This document shows, piece by piece, positions 7,695-17,180 of a stretch of DNA of 64,000 bases (its first letter is position 1; every line of letters begins with the position of its first letter). The stretch lies in NCBI GenBank assembly GCA_963696025.1, contig CAVOII010000012.1, forward strand, positions 1-64,000, written 5' to 3'. This stretch comes from JABCYV01 sp963696025. GTDB taxonomy: Bacteria; Acidobacteriota; Terriglobia; Terriglobales; Acidobacteriaceae. Below the pieces are notes generated by a model that had not been told where the DNA came from, ran no database searches, and was given only the letters and a program-made list of their open reading frames with translations. The position numbers were made by a program, and so were the translations under genes.

Positions 7695-9937
7695 CCGGTG
7701 GCGGGTGGTGACGCAGGCTTCTCCGGATAGAGGCGGTCAAACTCCGGGTCGTCATGAAGAGGGATGAGGTCCGGGTCGCGGCGAGCCCACACCGAGTCCC
7801 TGAACCCCGCTTCCCAGGCTTTGCGCAGGGCATCCATGGCCTCCGGCTTTCGTTTCAGGACGCAGTACAGACAAGCCGCGTTGTAAAGAATCGAGGCTTC
7901 GTTGGCGCGCAAGGTAACAGCCAAGTTGAGTTCGCGCAAGGCGTCGTCCGGCCGTCCCAAAGCGGCGTAGTCATCGCCCAGCAGGATGCGTGCCCGCGCG
8001 TCTTCAGGCACTTGTTTCAAGTGATTTTCGAACGCAGCTATCCTTCGCAGTCTCATGTTGCGCTGGACTTCTTCTTTGCCCATAGCGCCGAGACAGTTCA
8101 CGATGGGCACATAAACGTTGTAGTCCTCACCGCTCGCTTCGATGGCGGCTTCCGCAACGTCCAGAACTTCCTGGTAGCGTCCCGCGGCGAACAGAGCACG
8201 GCAGAGCAGGTAATAGGCGCCCTCGCAGTCGCGCTTGCGTTCGATTGCCTTTTTGACCATGCGCACGGCTTCGCCATGCAGTTCGGCTGCATAGAGGACC
8301 CAGGCCTGACTGACCTGCACCTCCGGCAGGTCCCAGCGGAGAGCCACGGCCTTGCCGGAGGCCTCCCGCGCGCGTTCTACCCACACCTGATCGCGGCTGT
8401 AGTTGCAGTAGAACATGGCGCAGGCGTTGGCGCACGCGGCGTAGGCAAGGGCGAAGCTGCCATCAATAGCCACCGCGTTTTCGAACATCTGGAGGGCGAA
8501 CTCGAGGTCTTGGCGGGTCTGGCGTCGCGCGTAGCGCTTGCCGCGCAGGTAGAGGTCGTAGGCCTGCAGGCTTTCTGTGGGCTTGATGGCCAAGGCCTCG
8601 AGTTCCTCGGGAGAAAGCGTCACACGCAGGGCTTCGGCGATCTTGCGCGCCATTTCGTCCTGAACTTCGAAAACGTCCTTCATCTCGCGGTCGAAGCGCT
8701 CCGACCAGAGTGGAAAATCGGTGTGCGTGTCCACGAGTTGTGCGTTGATGCGAAGGCGGGCGCCTGCGCGGCGCAAGGTGCCAGTGAGGACATAGGCCGC
8801 GCCGAGCTGCTGGCCGACCTGCGCCGGGGTCACCGTCTTGTCCCGGAATGTCAGAACGGTCGGGCGTGAAAAGATGTTCAGTCCCCGAATCTTGGAGAGC
8901 TCGGTGATGACATCCTCGGTGATTCCGTCGCGCAGGTATTCGTCTTCTTTGGCGCCGCTTAGGTTTTCAAAGTAGAGAACGGCCACGGATTTTCCCGTTT
9001 GCTTCTGGACGCCGGGATCCGAATCGGTCTTTTCCTTGGCGCGCCGTTTGCTGGATTCAAGGTCGCGCTTAAGCCGACTGAGGTCGGTTTTCAGCTCGGT
9101 GGCCGTCTGGCAGCGCAGATTGCGGTCCTTCTCAAGGGTCTTCTCCAAGATGCGCACAAAATCGGTCGGCAGCATAGGATTCAGCTCGGCAGCCGGCCTG
9201 GGGTCGCGGTTCAGGATGGCGTCGAAGATGACGGCCGAGGTGTCTCCCTGAAAGGGGAGCGTTCCCGTGGCCATCTGGTAGAGCACCGTGCCGGTGGAAA
9301 AGAGGTCGGTCCGGGCGTCTACGAGCTGACCGCGGGCCTGCTCCGGCGACATGTAGCAGACTGTGCCGACGGTCGCACCCGGTGAAGTGAGTTCGTTGCT
9401 GGAGACCCGGGTCTCCCCCTGTTCGACCGAAGCTCCCTGCCCGATCCCGCCCTGGCTCATCTTTGCCAGGCCGAAGTCCAGAATCTTCACCTGTCCGCGC
9501 TCGGTAAGAAAGAGATTCGCCGGCTTGATGTCTCGATGCACGATCCCCTTGGAGTGGGCCGATTCGAGGGCGTCGGCGATTTGGATGGCCAGCGCCAACA
9601 GCTTGTCCATTTCCATCGGCTGCCGGCTCATCTTCTGCCCCAGGGTCTCCCCCTCTAGCAGCTCCATGACGATGAAGTGCCGACGTTCGTGCTGCTCAAT
9701 CGCGTGGATGGTGCAGATGTTGGGGTGATTGAGAGAGGAAGCGGCGCGCGCCTCGCGCTGGAAGCGCTCAAGCAACTGGCTGTCTCCGGCCATTTCAGGA
9801 GGAAGAAACTTCAGGGCCACGCGGCGGCCGAGCTGCGAGTCCTGGGCTTCGTACACCACACCCATGCCCCCCGAGCCCAGTTTGCGGAGAATCTTGTAGT
9901 GCAAGAGGGACTGGCTGATGAGGGGATCCTGGTTCAT
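7691..9937 (-). CDS. Ser/Thr protein kinase with TolB-like and TPR domains
   Basis: A 748-residue Pkn-type kinase. The kinase domain (about residues 13-285) has the Gly loop GSGGMGVVYEA, the VALKFL Lys, HRDIKPANLF, DFGLA and a YMSPEQ substrate-binding motif, so all catalytic residues are present. It is followed by a TolB-N/adenylate-cyclase-associated domain (about 315-440, from KSVAVLYFENLSG) and then TPR repeats to the C-terminus. No transmembrane helix is evident between kinase and TPR. This architecture is common in Acidobacteriota and probably serves signalling through TPR-mediated contacts; targets are unknown. It is transcribed alone, flanked on both sides by dispersed repeat copies. 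Confidence 0.93.
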   Translation of the reverse strand: MNQDPLISQSLLHYKILRKLGSGGMGVVYEAQDSQLGRRVALKFLPPEMAGDSQLLERFQREARAASSLNHPNICTIHAIEQHERRHFIVMELLEGETLGQKMSRQPMEMDKLLALAIQIADALESAHSKGIVHRDIKPANLFLTERGQVKILDFGLAKMSQGGIGQGASVEQGETRVSSNELTSPGATVGTVCYMSPEQARGQLVDARTDLFSTGTVLYQMATGTLPFQGDTSAVIFDAILNRDPRPAAELNPMLPTDFVRILEKTLEKDRNLRCQTATELKTDLSRLKRDLESSKRRAKEKTDSDPGVQKQTGKSVAVLYFENLSGAKEDEYLRDGITEDVITELSKIRGLNIFSRPTVLTFRDKTVTPAQVGQQLGAAYVLTGTLRRAGARLRINAQLVDTHTDFPLWSERFDREMKDVFEVQDEMARKIAEALRVTLSPEELEALAIKPTESLQAYDLYLRGKRYARRQTRQDLEFALQMFENAVAIDGSFALAYAACANACAMFYCNYSRDQVWVERAREASGKAVALRWDLPEVQVSQAWVLYAAELHGEAVRMVKKAIERKRDCEGAYYLLCRALFAAGRYQEVLDVAEAAIEASGEDYNVYVPIVNCLGAMGKEEVQRNMRLRRIAAFENHLKQVPEDARARILLGDDYAALGRPDDALRELNLAVTLRANEASILYNAACLYCVLKRKPEAMDALRKAWEAGFRDSVWARRDPDLIPLHDDPEFDRLYPEKPASPPATG

Positions 9938-10023
9938 CTTAGCCGGTTGATAGTATGCGGCGGAGCCGGTGCCGTCAAGGAGACCGGTGGGGCCTCTTTT
10001 AATCCATCTGCGGGCACGTCATA

Positions 10024-10073
10024 GCACTCATCAAGGGGTCAATGAGTGCTAACGCCTGGTTACGTCAATCATC
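10024..10073. repeat. Dispersed inverted repeat, copy 2
   Basis: Right arm GAGTGCTAACGCCTGGTTAC followed by GTCAATCATC (10044-10073), with a left-arm remnant GCACTCATC at 10024-10032 and the typical AAGGGGTCAAT spacer. It lies just upstream of the kinase gene. Same family as 18437-18501. Confidence 0.75.
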
Positions 10074-10187
10074 ACAAAAGTACCGTTAGAAGGGAAGTCT
10101 CGAGCAGTGATGCTTCCTAGTAGGCTGAGGGGATAGATAGAGCACTGGCCGTTCTTCTTCGGACACGCTATGATATCGCCCTCGATT

Positions 10188-10876
10188 ATGGAGACGAGAC
10201 CAGTAGCTCTACTGTTTGCAGTCTCGGTGATCTTGGGGTTGGCTCCGCGACTGGCAGTCGCATCCGGCGGCGAGAATAATGGCTCCGGTGCGGTTGTGGT
10301 AACAGATTTTTCCGCCGAGGACTTCGACTGGCGGTACATCGTTCCTTCTCTCTTCACTGCCGCTTCCCTGCCGGGAGAGCAAGCAATTAAGACAATTCTG
10401 GAGAACTCGCGGGTGCTTCGCACCTATGTCGCTAAGCAACTTCGAGGCGAGTGCACCACGCATAGAAGACTCTTTGCAACCACGGACGACACCTCCGTGC
10501 GCGGTGAGGAAGTGAGCAAACGGATGACGAGATCGTACAGGAAGGAATCTTTCATCGGCACAAAACGGCAATTGTTGACTACTCACTCGAACAACCTTTC
10601 GCTTTTTCCGAAATTGCCGCTGTGAAAACGGAGAACCGTCAAGACGCCTACCTCATGCTGCGATTTCCCGACCACAGCTATAGGGCATGGCAACTGCAGG
10701 CCAAGCATGGCGCGCCGTATGACACTAACATTGTTCAGTGGTACAGCATCTTCGAATATCGACTGGAGAATCCGCGATACGTCGGCAAAGCCGTATTCGA
10801 GATTGATCCTACCGACGGCGCAGTGCTAAAAGTCGCCATCAGCGTCAAGCCCAAGAAAGTGAAGAAGGTTCGCTAA
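10188..10876 (+). pseudogene. Secreted hypothetical protein split by a frameshift
   Basis: The 5' frame (ATG at 10188) encodes a signal peptide (ALLFAVSVILGLAPRLAVA) and about 110 further residues in good coding composition. Near 10515-10530 meaningful coding moves to another frame: from about 10508 that frame reads DDEIVQEGIFHRHKTAIVDY and continues without break to the stop at 10876. Read separately, one ORF ends in a low-quality tail and the second begins in mid-protein at a GTG with no ribosome-binding site. The simplest reading is one gene of about 230 codons with a single frameshift, real or from sequencing. I do not recognise the family. Confidence 0.55.
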
Positions 10877-11121
10877 AGGTGGGACGAACACGGAAGTACG
10901 GGGCTTATCTGTCGCAAAATCCCGATAGCACAAGTTTGCGCTTTCCTTTCGCCTCGATATCCCGGCCCGCGTCTTTTCCTCAGAACTGCAATCGGCTGCA
11001 CATAGGTAACGCACGCAATGCCATCCCATCCGCCTAGGTCGCTGTGTCCCTAATGATTTCTGAGTGCTTGAGAAGTTGGATGGAATGGCAACTCGATTGC
11101 AATCGCCTGTAGTTGAATAAT

Positions 11122-11140
11122 GTCTATTAATTAAATAGAC
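11122..11140. promoter_or_regulatory. Operator-like palindrome before the porin gene
   Basis: GTCTATT (11122-11128) and AATAGAC (11134-11140) form a perfect 7-bp dyad with a 5-nt centre. It lies 24 nt before the porin ATG in an AT-rich stretch and probably overlaps the promoter. It is a plausible repressor site; the regulator is unknown. Confidence 0.4.
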
Positions 11141-11163
11141 TTTATGGTGTAAGGGGGTAGCTA

Positions 11164-12519
11164 ATGAAATCCAACAATGCATTGCTCGTCGTAGCTGTAA
11201 TCGCCGCGCTCTCGGTGGGAGCCTGGTCACAGACGGACCCGGGATTGTCCAATGCCGCAAGCAACGCGGTCTCTTCGGCGCATGCTACTGGCCCCGACCT
11301 AGCCGTATCTGATGACTCTTCCGCTGAGGTTGAATCTGTCTACACGCAGGCCGAGAGACACTCCGCCGTTTTTGCCCGAAGGGATGGTCTGTGGCTTTCG
11401 ACTGCCGACGAGGCAACCCAGCTTCACGTCCATGGGTACATCCAGGCGGACGATCGCATGTTTACTTCCAGCACCCACGGAGAGGAACTGGACGCCTTTC
11501 TTTTTCGCCGCATTCGCCCATTGTTCGAGGGAACGCTGTTCAATGCGGTGGATTTCCGCTTCATGCCGGATTTCGGACAGGGCACTCAGCAGATCCAAGA
11601 GGCGTTTCTGGAAGAAAAGACGTTCAGCTTTGCCAAGCTGCGCGTGGGCAAATTCAAGGAGCCGATCGGGCTGGAAGTGCTCCGCTCCGATCGCGAGCTT
11701 ATCTTTGCGGAGCGTTCCTTGGCCTCGGACCTGGTTCCGCTCCGCTACCTCGGGACACAGTTGTCAGGCTCGGTGCTGTCGGACTCGATCGCCTACCAAG
11801 GCGGATTCTTTCAAGGGTCGACCGATGGTTCCAACGGTGTCTTCTCGCAATGGACGAGTTCCCATGAAGCGGTCGCTCGGCTGTTCCTGCGTCCGTTCGC
11901 CGCGACTCCCGTCGATCTGTTGCATCAGCTTGGATTCGGTATTGCCGGTTCTGCGGGGGATCAGGAGGGCGCGATCGCTGGTCTGAAGACCGTGGGGCAA
12001 ACGACCTTCTTCAAATATTCTTCGACCACGGTTGCGAATGGCCAGCACAATCGCCTCTCCCCTCAGGCCTATTACTACGTAGGTCCATTCGGCGTCCTGG
12101 GCGAGTATGTGATCTCTTCGCAGGAAGTGCTGAACAAAAAATACACCGGGCGAGTGAACAATCAAGCCTGGGAAACGACAGGAACCGTCATGCTCACCGG
12201 CGAGAAGAACTCCTATGCCGGCGTTCGTCCACGGAATGCGAGCGAGCATGTAACCGGCTGGCGCCGCTTTGGCGGAGTGGAATTGGCGGTACGCTACAGC
12301 CACCTGGCCATCGACGGCGATGCATTTCCCCACTTCGCCAGCGTTTCCACTTCCGCACGGCTGGCGAAAGAGCAAGGCATTGGCTTGAACTGGTATCTGA
12401 ATCGCTATGTGAAGCTCGTCACCGATTTCGAGCACACCAACTTCACCATGGCACCTGGCAACACGACGCGGCTGCACGCGGAAAACGTGCTGATGAACCG
12501 CATTCAGCTTGCCTTCTAA
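11164..12519 (+). CDS. Phosphate-selective porin O/P family outer-membrane protein
   Basis: A 451-residue protein with a Sec signal peptide (LLVVAVIAALSVGAWSQ) and a beta-barrel of the OprO/OprP type. Typical features are the HVHGYIQADDRMF strand near residue 90, FLFRRIRPLFEGT, the KLRVGKFKEPIGLE block and a terminal Phe (IQLAF). It forms an outer-membrane channel, often for oxyanions; the substrate cannot be read. The TauE/SafE permease starts 20 nt downstream, so the pair may move an anion across both membranes. The palindrome at 11122-11140 may control it. Confidence 0.9.
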   Translation: MKSNNALLVVAVIAALSVGAWSQTDPGLSNAASNAVSSAHATGPDLAVSDDSSAEVESVYTQAERHSAVFARRDGLWLSTADEATQLHVHGYIQADDRMFTSSTHGEELDAFLFRRIRPLFEGTLFNAVDFRFMPDFGQGTQQIQEAFLEEKTFSFAKLRVGKFKEPIGLEVLRSDRELIFAERSLASDLVPLRYLGTQLSGSVLSDSIAYQGGFFQGSTDGSNGVFSQWTSSHEAVARLFLRPFAATPVDLLHQLGFGIAGSAGDQEGAIAGLKTVGQTTFFKYSSTTVANGQHNRLSPQAYYYVGPFGVLGEYVISSQEVLNKKYTGRVNNQAWETTGTVMLTGEKNSYAGVRPRNASEHVTGWRRFGGVELAVRYSHLAIDGDAFPHFASVSTSARLAKEQGIGLNWYLNRYVKLVTDFEHTNFTMAPGNTTRLHAENVLMNRIQLAF

Positions 12520-12539
12520 CAGAGTGGTAGGAGAACCAT

Positions 12540-13319
12540 ATGCCTTTGGGCGCAGCTGCTCTAGGATTGATCGTCGGTTTCTTGATTGGCCTCACCGGAA
12601 TGGGTGGCGGCGCCATGATGACACCATTGTTGTTGTGGACTGGCTGGGTGACACCGACCGTTGCCGTCGGCACCGATCTGCTCTGGAATGCATTGACAAA
12701 AACCGTCGGGGCAACGGTTCATTACCGTCACGAAAATGTCAACCTGAGGCTCGTGTGGAAACTCGCATCTGGCAGCATCCCCGGCGCGTTGCTTGGCCTC
12801 TACCTGCTTGGCCTTCTGAAAAAGACCGCAGGAGTGGCGTATATCGACCATTTGATCGTCCACCTGCTAGGAGGAGCGTTGATACTGGTTGCCATTGCTA
12901 TCATCTTCAAGGGATACATTCGTAGCTGGTTCCCTGCGGTCGCCGCACGCCCTGCTACCGAAGAGAATCTGAAGGGCTGGCAAGTACCGCTGCTGGGATT
13001 CGTGGTTGGCGTGTTGGTTTCCTTCACTTCCGTCGGTAGCGGGAGCCTGATTCTCACCACCCTTTTGCTAATGTTCCCCGGTGAGCGTTTGAACCAGCTC
13101 GTGGGCAGCGACGTATTCCATGGAGTGCTGATTGTCGGAGTTGCGGCGCTGGGACATTGGCATCTGGGAGACGTAAATCTGATGCTGGTGTCCGGGCTTC
13201 TTTTAGGATCGGTTCCGGGAGTGTGGCTCGGCAGCTCTATCGCGAGCCGAATTCCGGAGGGCGCTTTGCGTCCGGCAGTAGCGACTCTTCTCTTTGTCAC
13301 TGGGGTGAAATTGCTCTAA
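12540..13319 (+). CDS. TauE/SafE (TSUP) family anion permease
   Basis: A 259-residue inner-membrane protein with about eight hydrophobic segments. It shows the two-fold TSUP pattern: GLIVGFLIGLTGMGGGAMMT at the N-terminus and GVLVSFTSVGSGSLILT in the second half. TSUP proteins move sulfite, sulfonates or other organosulfur anions. A ribosome-binding site (TAGGAG) precedes the ATG, 20 nt after the porin stop, which supports an operon with the outer-membrane channel. Sulfur-anion transport is the family expectation; the pairing with an oxyanion porin is consistent but not proof. Confidence 0.9.
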   Translation: MPLGAAALGLIVGFLIGLTGMGGGAMMTPLLLWTGWVTPTVAVGTDLLWNALTKTVGATVHYRHENVNLRLVWKLASGSIPGALLGLYLLGLLKKTAGVAYIDHLIVHLLGGALILVAIAIIFKGYIRSWFPAVAARPATEENLKGWQVPLLGFVVGVLVSFTSVGSGSLILTTLLLMFPGERLNQLVGSDVFHGVLIVGVAALGHWHLGDVNLMLVSGLLLGSVPGVWLGSSIASRIPEGALRPAVATLLFVTGVKLL

Positions 13320-13334
13320 CTTCCGAATAATCAA

Positions 13335-13360
13335 TTGACGTAACATCTCTATTACACTCA
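13335..13360. repeat. Dispersed inverted repeat, copy 3 (left arm only)
   Basis: TTGACGTAACATCTCTATTA followed by CACTCA. It sits between the convergent TauE and kinase genes. No right arm is found after it. Confidence 0.7.
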
Positions 13361-13484
13361 AAACCCTTCCGCATTCCAAAATCAAGTCTTTCTGGAAAAC
13401 CTGAAATTGGGCTGGAAGGATGTTAAGAGATCAAGCGTTTGAATGGGACATTTGGCGAGGGTTTTTGGAGTACGCAGGGGTAAT

Positions 13485-16058
13485 TCAGCGGAGCCCTTCC
13501 ACCACATGGAGGTCTGAGAGCCGGCGCGTGAAGCCGTAGACATATGTCTGCCCGTCCGGTGTAATGTGGATGGGGTTTAGTGACAGCATTCCGGAGCGGT
13601 CCGCCGGTTCTATCTCCTTGAACAATTCCCGCTTCCCCGTATTCAAATCGACTCTGACCACGCGCATGGTCCAGAGCTGCTGCGCGGCTTCACGCACGAA
13701 CAGTGTGTGACCATCGGCAGCCCACCCTATTGCGTTATCATCCGTATTGAGCTGTGGGACTGGCGAGGGTGCTCCATTGCCGCGCAGAGGGTAACGGAAA
13801 TACTTCCCTTCCGGATCGCGCACGAGTACTTGTTCCCCGTCCGGCGTAACTCGATCGCCGACGATTCCTTCAGGAGTGATGGGCTTGGGCGTGCCACCTT
13901 CCGCGGGCATGATCCAGGTACGCGCTTTCTTGCCCGGTTCGAAGCCGATGAACACGATCCATTTCCCGTCCGGAGTCCACTCTCCAACATCATGCATGAT
14001 GTTGTCGTGAGTGAGCTGCCTCTGCTCCCCTGCTCCGGTGGGATAAAGCACGTATTGCCGCGTTTTGAAGTCCACCGCCATTGCCCATTTGGCGTCCGGA
14101 GAAAGAGCCATTGCCCTTCCTGAACCCAGGCGGATGGCCGGTGAGCCGTCCGTCTTCCGGATATAGACCGTGTAGTCGTGCCCCCCGCCCTCGCCTTCTT
14201 CGTCGAAGAGCATCCATTGCCCATCCGAGGACAGTGCCTGGGTACGGGACCAGTCGAACCAGGAGACGTCGTGCTCGCCTTTTTCTCCTTCGCGATGTGC
14301 CAGCGTCCCGCGACGATATGAGTCGCTGTTCAACAGCGCCCTGCCGTCTCGCGCGAAAGCGTGGATTGTGAGGCTGCCCGGTACCCGAAGCACCGTTCTC
14401 ACTTTGCCCGAAGTGGTTACGGCAAACAACGCCCGGCTGATGCCGCTATCGCTCGCCGTGAACCAAACTTGTTCACCGTCAGGCGACCACGCCAACCCGA
14501 CCACATCTGACCAGTCTGGAGAAAGCACTGTGGGCTTTTTGTTGCTTTCGATCATGAGTACCGAACCACGTGAATCACCCAGCACAGGGTGCTCGATGAA
14601 GGCAACCTGTTTCCCGTTAGGCGATACTCGTACATAATCCAACCAGCCGGGCGTTTCGTAGAGGACATTGCCGATGGGATATTCCAACCGGTAGCTGGTG
14701 CCCGTATGACGGGCAAGTGCCAGGCTGCTTCCATCGGGAGACCAACCTGCGCTCTGTACGTCATCCAAGATTTCGCGCGGCGCGCCGCCGGAGATTGCCA
14801 TTCGCGCCAGCATCGCCCGGCCAGTCCAGCCCGTTACAGAACGCCAGTGTTCCAGGATGGCCATCTCGCCAGAGGAGGAAATATCTACGACTTGGCTGTC
14901 GTCCAGTTGCAGCGGCCGGGAGAGTAAATCTCCAATACGCGTGGAAAACATTTCGGGCGTTGGCTTTCCATTCCACATTGCGGAGTAGATCACCGTTTGT
15001 CCATCGGGCGCGAAGGCCGCTGATTGGACGGATCCGCGTTGGAAGGTGAGCTGTCGGAATTTGGGTGGCATTCCCGCCGAACGAGCTCCCGCAAAATAGC
15101 CAACCAGCAATGCTGCTAAAATTGCCGCCGTCACTGCAATGCGCAGCGACCACCTCCTGAGATTACCTGTCGAGATCGCCGCGGTACGGGCCGCAGAGGG
15201 GGTCTGCCCTGAGAGGAGTTGCAGGTCGAAGGCAATATCGTGAGCCGACTGGAATCGCTCAGCAGGATTCTTTTCGAGGCAATGGTGGACGATACGTTCG
15301 AGCCCGGGAGGAACACTGCGTGCCCTCTCAGAGAGCTCGGGTGGGTCTTCTTTCAGGATGGCGCTCATGGTGTCCGCTGGCGTGTCTCCAAGAAAGGCCC
15401 GCTTGCCGGAGAGCATCTCGTAGAGGATTGCGCCGAAGCTAAAAAGATCAGAGCGAGGATCGGCCGCTTTTCCCCGCACCTGCTCCGGAGACATGTAACC
15501 GACGGTACCCATCACCAAGCCCGCATCCGTTGCCACCTGCACTGTGGGTGCCTCGCCCGAGGGTTGTCCCTCTTCCGGGCGCGTCAGCTTGGCCAAGCCA
15601 AAATCCAGGATCTTTACGCGGCTGTCAGCGGTGATGAACAGGTTTTCCGGCTTTAGGTCGCGGTGAACGATGCCCTTTTCGTGAGCCGCGGCGAGTCCGC
15701 GCGCAATCTGCAAACCGTAGTCAATCGCCTTTCGGCTCGACAACGCACCGGAGCGCAGACGATCGCGCAGGGTCTCTCCTTCCAACATCTCCGAAACGAC
15801 GTAGGGCGCACCGTTCGCTTCACCAACGTCATAGATAGCGAGGATGTTGGGGTGGTTCAGCGCTGCCACAGCACGCGCTTCCTGCTCAAAACGCCTCAGC
15901 CGATCAGTGTCAAGGGTGAACGACACGGGAAGAACTTTGATAGCGACATCGCGTCCCAGGCGCGGGTCACGCGCGCGATACACTTCTCCCATTCCGCCCG
16001 CGCCTACAGGCGACTGAATTTCATAGGGGCCGAGTTTGGTACCGGACATGAGGGCCAT
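13485..16058 (-). CDS. Ser/Thr protein kinase with beta-propeller sensor tail
   Basis: An 857-residue kinase. The N-terminal catalytic domain (about 12-280) has GAGGMGEVYRARD, the AIKVLP Lys, HRDLKPENLFI, DFGLAKL and GYMSPEQVRG. A single transmembrane helix follows (about 305-328, AVTAAILAALLVGYF). The rest is a WD40-like/TolB beta-propeller with repeated APDGQ, SPDG and TPDGK motifs, presumably outside the cytoplasm. This is a membrane receptor kinase; its ligand and substrates are unknown. It is closely similar in layout to the kinase at 53803-56397, so the two are paralogues. It stands alone, convergent with the TauE gene. Confidence 0.94.
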   Translation of the reverse strand: MALMSGTKLGPYEIQSPVGAGGMGEVYRARDPRLGRDVAIKVLPVSFTLDTDRLRRFEQEARAVAALNHPNILAIYDVGEANGAPYVVSEMLEGETLRDRLRSGALSSRKAIDYGLQIARGLAAAHEKGIVHRDLKPENLFITADSRVKILDFGLAKLTRPEEGQPSGEAPTVQVATDAGLVMGTVGYMSPEQVRGKAADPRSDLFSFGAILYEMLSGKRAFLGDTPADTMSAILKEDPPELSERARSVPPGLERIVHHCLEKNPAERFQSAHDIAFDLQLLSGQTPSAARTAAISTGNLRRWSLRIAVTAAILAALLVGYFAGARSAGMPPKFRQLTFQRGSVQSAAFAPDGQTVIYSAMWNGKPTPEMFSTRIGDLLSRPLQLDDSQVVDISSSGEMAILEHWRSVTGWTGRAMLARMAISGGAPREILDDVQSAGWSPDGSSLALARHTGTSYRLEYPIGNVLYETPGWLDYVRVSPNGKQVAFIEHPVLGDSRGSVLMIESNKKPTVLSPDWSDVVGLAWSPDGEQVWFTASDSGISRALFAVTTSGKVRTVLRVPGSLTIHAFARDGRALLNSDSYRRGTLAHREGEKGEHDVSWFDWSRTQALSSDGQWMLFDEEGEGGGHDYTVYIRKTDGSPAIRLGSGRAMALSPDAKWAMAVDFKTRQYVLYPTGAGEQRQLTHDNIMHDVGEWTPDGKWIVFIGFEPGKKARTWIMPAEGGTPKPITPEGIVGDRVTPDGEQVLVRDPEGKYFRYPLRGNGAPSPVPQLNTDDNAIGWAADGHTLFVREAAQQLWTMRVVRVDLNTGKRELFKEIEPADRSGMLSLNPIHITPDGQTYVYGFTRRLSDLHVVEGLR

Positions 16059-16497
16059 CAGTGCGCGCTATTATAGTCCCGAGAAGACACGGTGGACCGG
16101 GGTTCGACGATTGTGGACGGATGGTCGGCAATCCGCAAACTTTGCGTTTTTCGATAGTGAACCCCTCACACTGGGGACTTGGCTGGTGTCAGTTCTGGTG
16201 TCAGTTCGTTTTGGGATTCCGTGCGGTTTGCTGCAGCTTGATGCAACGGGCCCTACAGTAAAGTCGTTGGCGTTACAGGACAATGCATCTTGCTGCGCTT
16301 AGGTGCGCCCCAAGCAGATGAGATTAAGAGTCAGTTGCTCCAAGCGCGCCGAACGTTATCTGCGCTCATTGAGTCTACCGGGGTGGTGTGCCGAACATGG
16401 TATTTGAACGGGCGTGCTAAGCCTTTTGTTTGGCGGTGCAATTCCCAGTCTTCGGCGTGGTTAAAAACCACATGATTTTGGAAGGCGGAGGGGTTTT
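16059..16497. other. Intergenic region without recognisable gene
   Basis: Several short frames overlap here but none has a domain or a ribosome-binding site. A direct repeat of CTGGTGTCAGTT occurs twice near 16184-16208. Otherwise I see nothing. Confidence 0.4.
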
Positions 16498-16522
16498 GAG
16501 TGTAAACGCCTGGTTACGACAC
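16498..16522. repeat. Dispersed inverted repeat, copy 4 (right arm)
   Basis: GAGTGTAAACGCCTGGTTAC followed by GACAC, preceded by the family spacer GGGGTTTT. The left arm is not recognisable. Confidence 0.7.
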
Positions 16523-17008
16523 TTGATTACGACACTTGAGAATTAACTCAGGCAGACGGACTGGACAATGGTCAGTGGAGAGTGCCTTACTCCCTACTGC
16601 AGCTTCGCGGTCACCAGAGAGGGCGTAGGAACGGGCCAGGCCCAAGTGCGCCAGCGCACCGATTGGGCCGTTCCTGACGACGCCGGGGCGGTCGAGAATT
16701 TTCTGGAACTCGGCTGCGGCTGCGCTGGCTTGATGCGCCGCCACCTAAGCTTCGCCCCGCAGGTAAACGGGGTAAAGAACGAAAGTCAAGCTTTGAGCAG
16801 GAGAACCGAGTTCGTACGGAGCAGCCGGGGCAAGCGCTTCGATTGCCTTGGTGGCGCTGCCGGCTAGGAGAGCAACGGCGGCGTGGATTGTGGGCAGATA
16901 GTTAAACCACACAATGGTGTCCTCCGAGAAGTTTTTGGTTGGTGATATCTTAAAAGGATTATTGTCGCTAGTTTTTGCATCTTGACACCCCCGCGGGCCT
17001 TGAAGCAC
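16514..17008 (-). pseudogene. TPR tail of a Ser/Thr kinase, decayed
   Basis: Read on the minus strand, the two adjacent frames are one frame broken by an amber codon: FVLYPVYLRGEA, then TAG at 16745-16747, then VAAHQASAAAAEFQKILDRP. This is the familiar C-terminal TPR segment of Acidobacteriota kinase/TPR proteins, where a Tyr codon would be expected at the TAG. Further on, after LARSYALSGD, the sequence stops resembling the family, suggesting a frameshift. No kinase domain is found upstream. I take it as a non-functional remnant. Confidence 0.7.
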
Positions 17009-17180
17009 AATCCGTTCGCTCCAAGCCCGAAATGCTTTCCCAGAACTTCCTCAATCTCTGTTGTCACCTCGTCCTCGGATGTTGAGTGTCCAAAACTTGG
17101 ACGGAACTGGGAAGCGCAAAAGCTATTGCGAGCTAACGCGACACACGCATGAGCAATGTGATTCTAAAGGAGATTATGCC

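Noticed and set aside
7754..8869. 371-codon plus-strand frame inside the kinase/TPR gene
   Set aside because: Antisense to a well-supported gene with complete catalytic motifs; no domain or ribosome-binding site of its own.
12800..13300. Minus-strand frame opposite TauE gene
   Set aside because: Shadow of a clear multi-helix TSUP permease.
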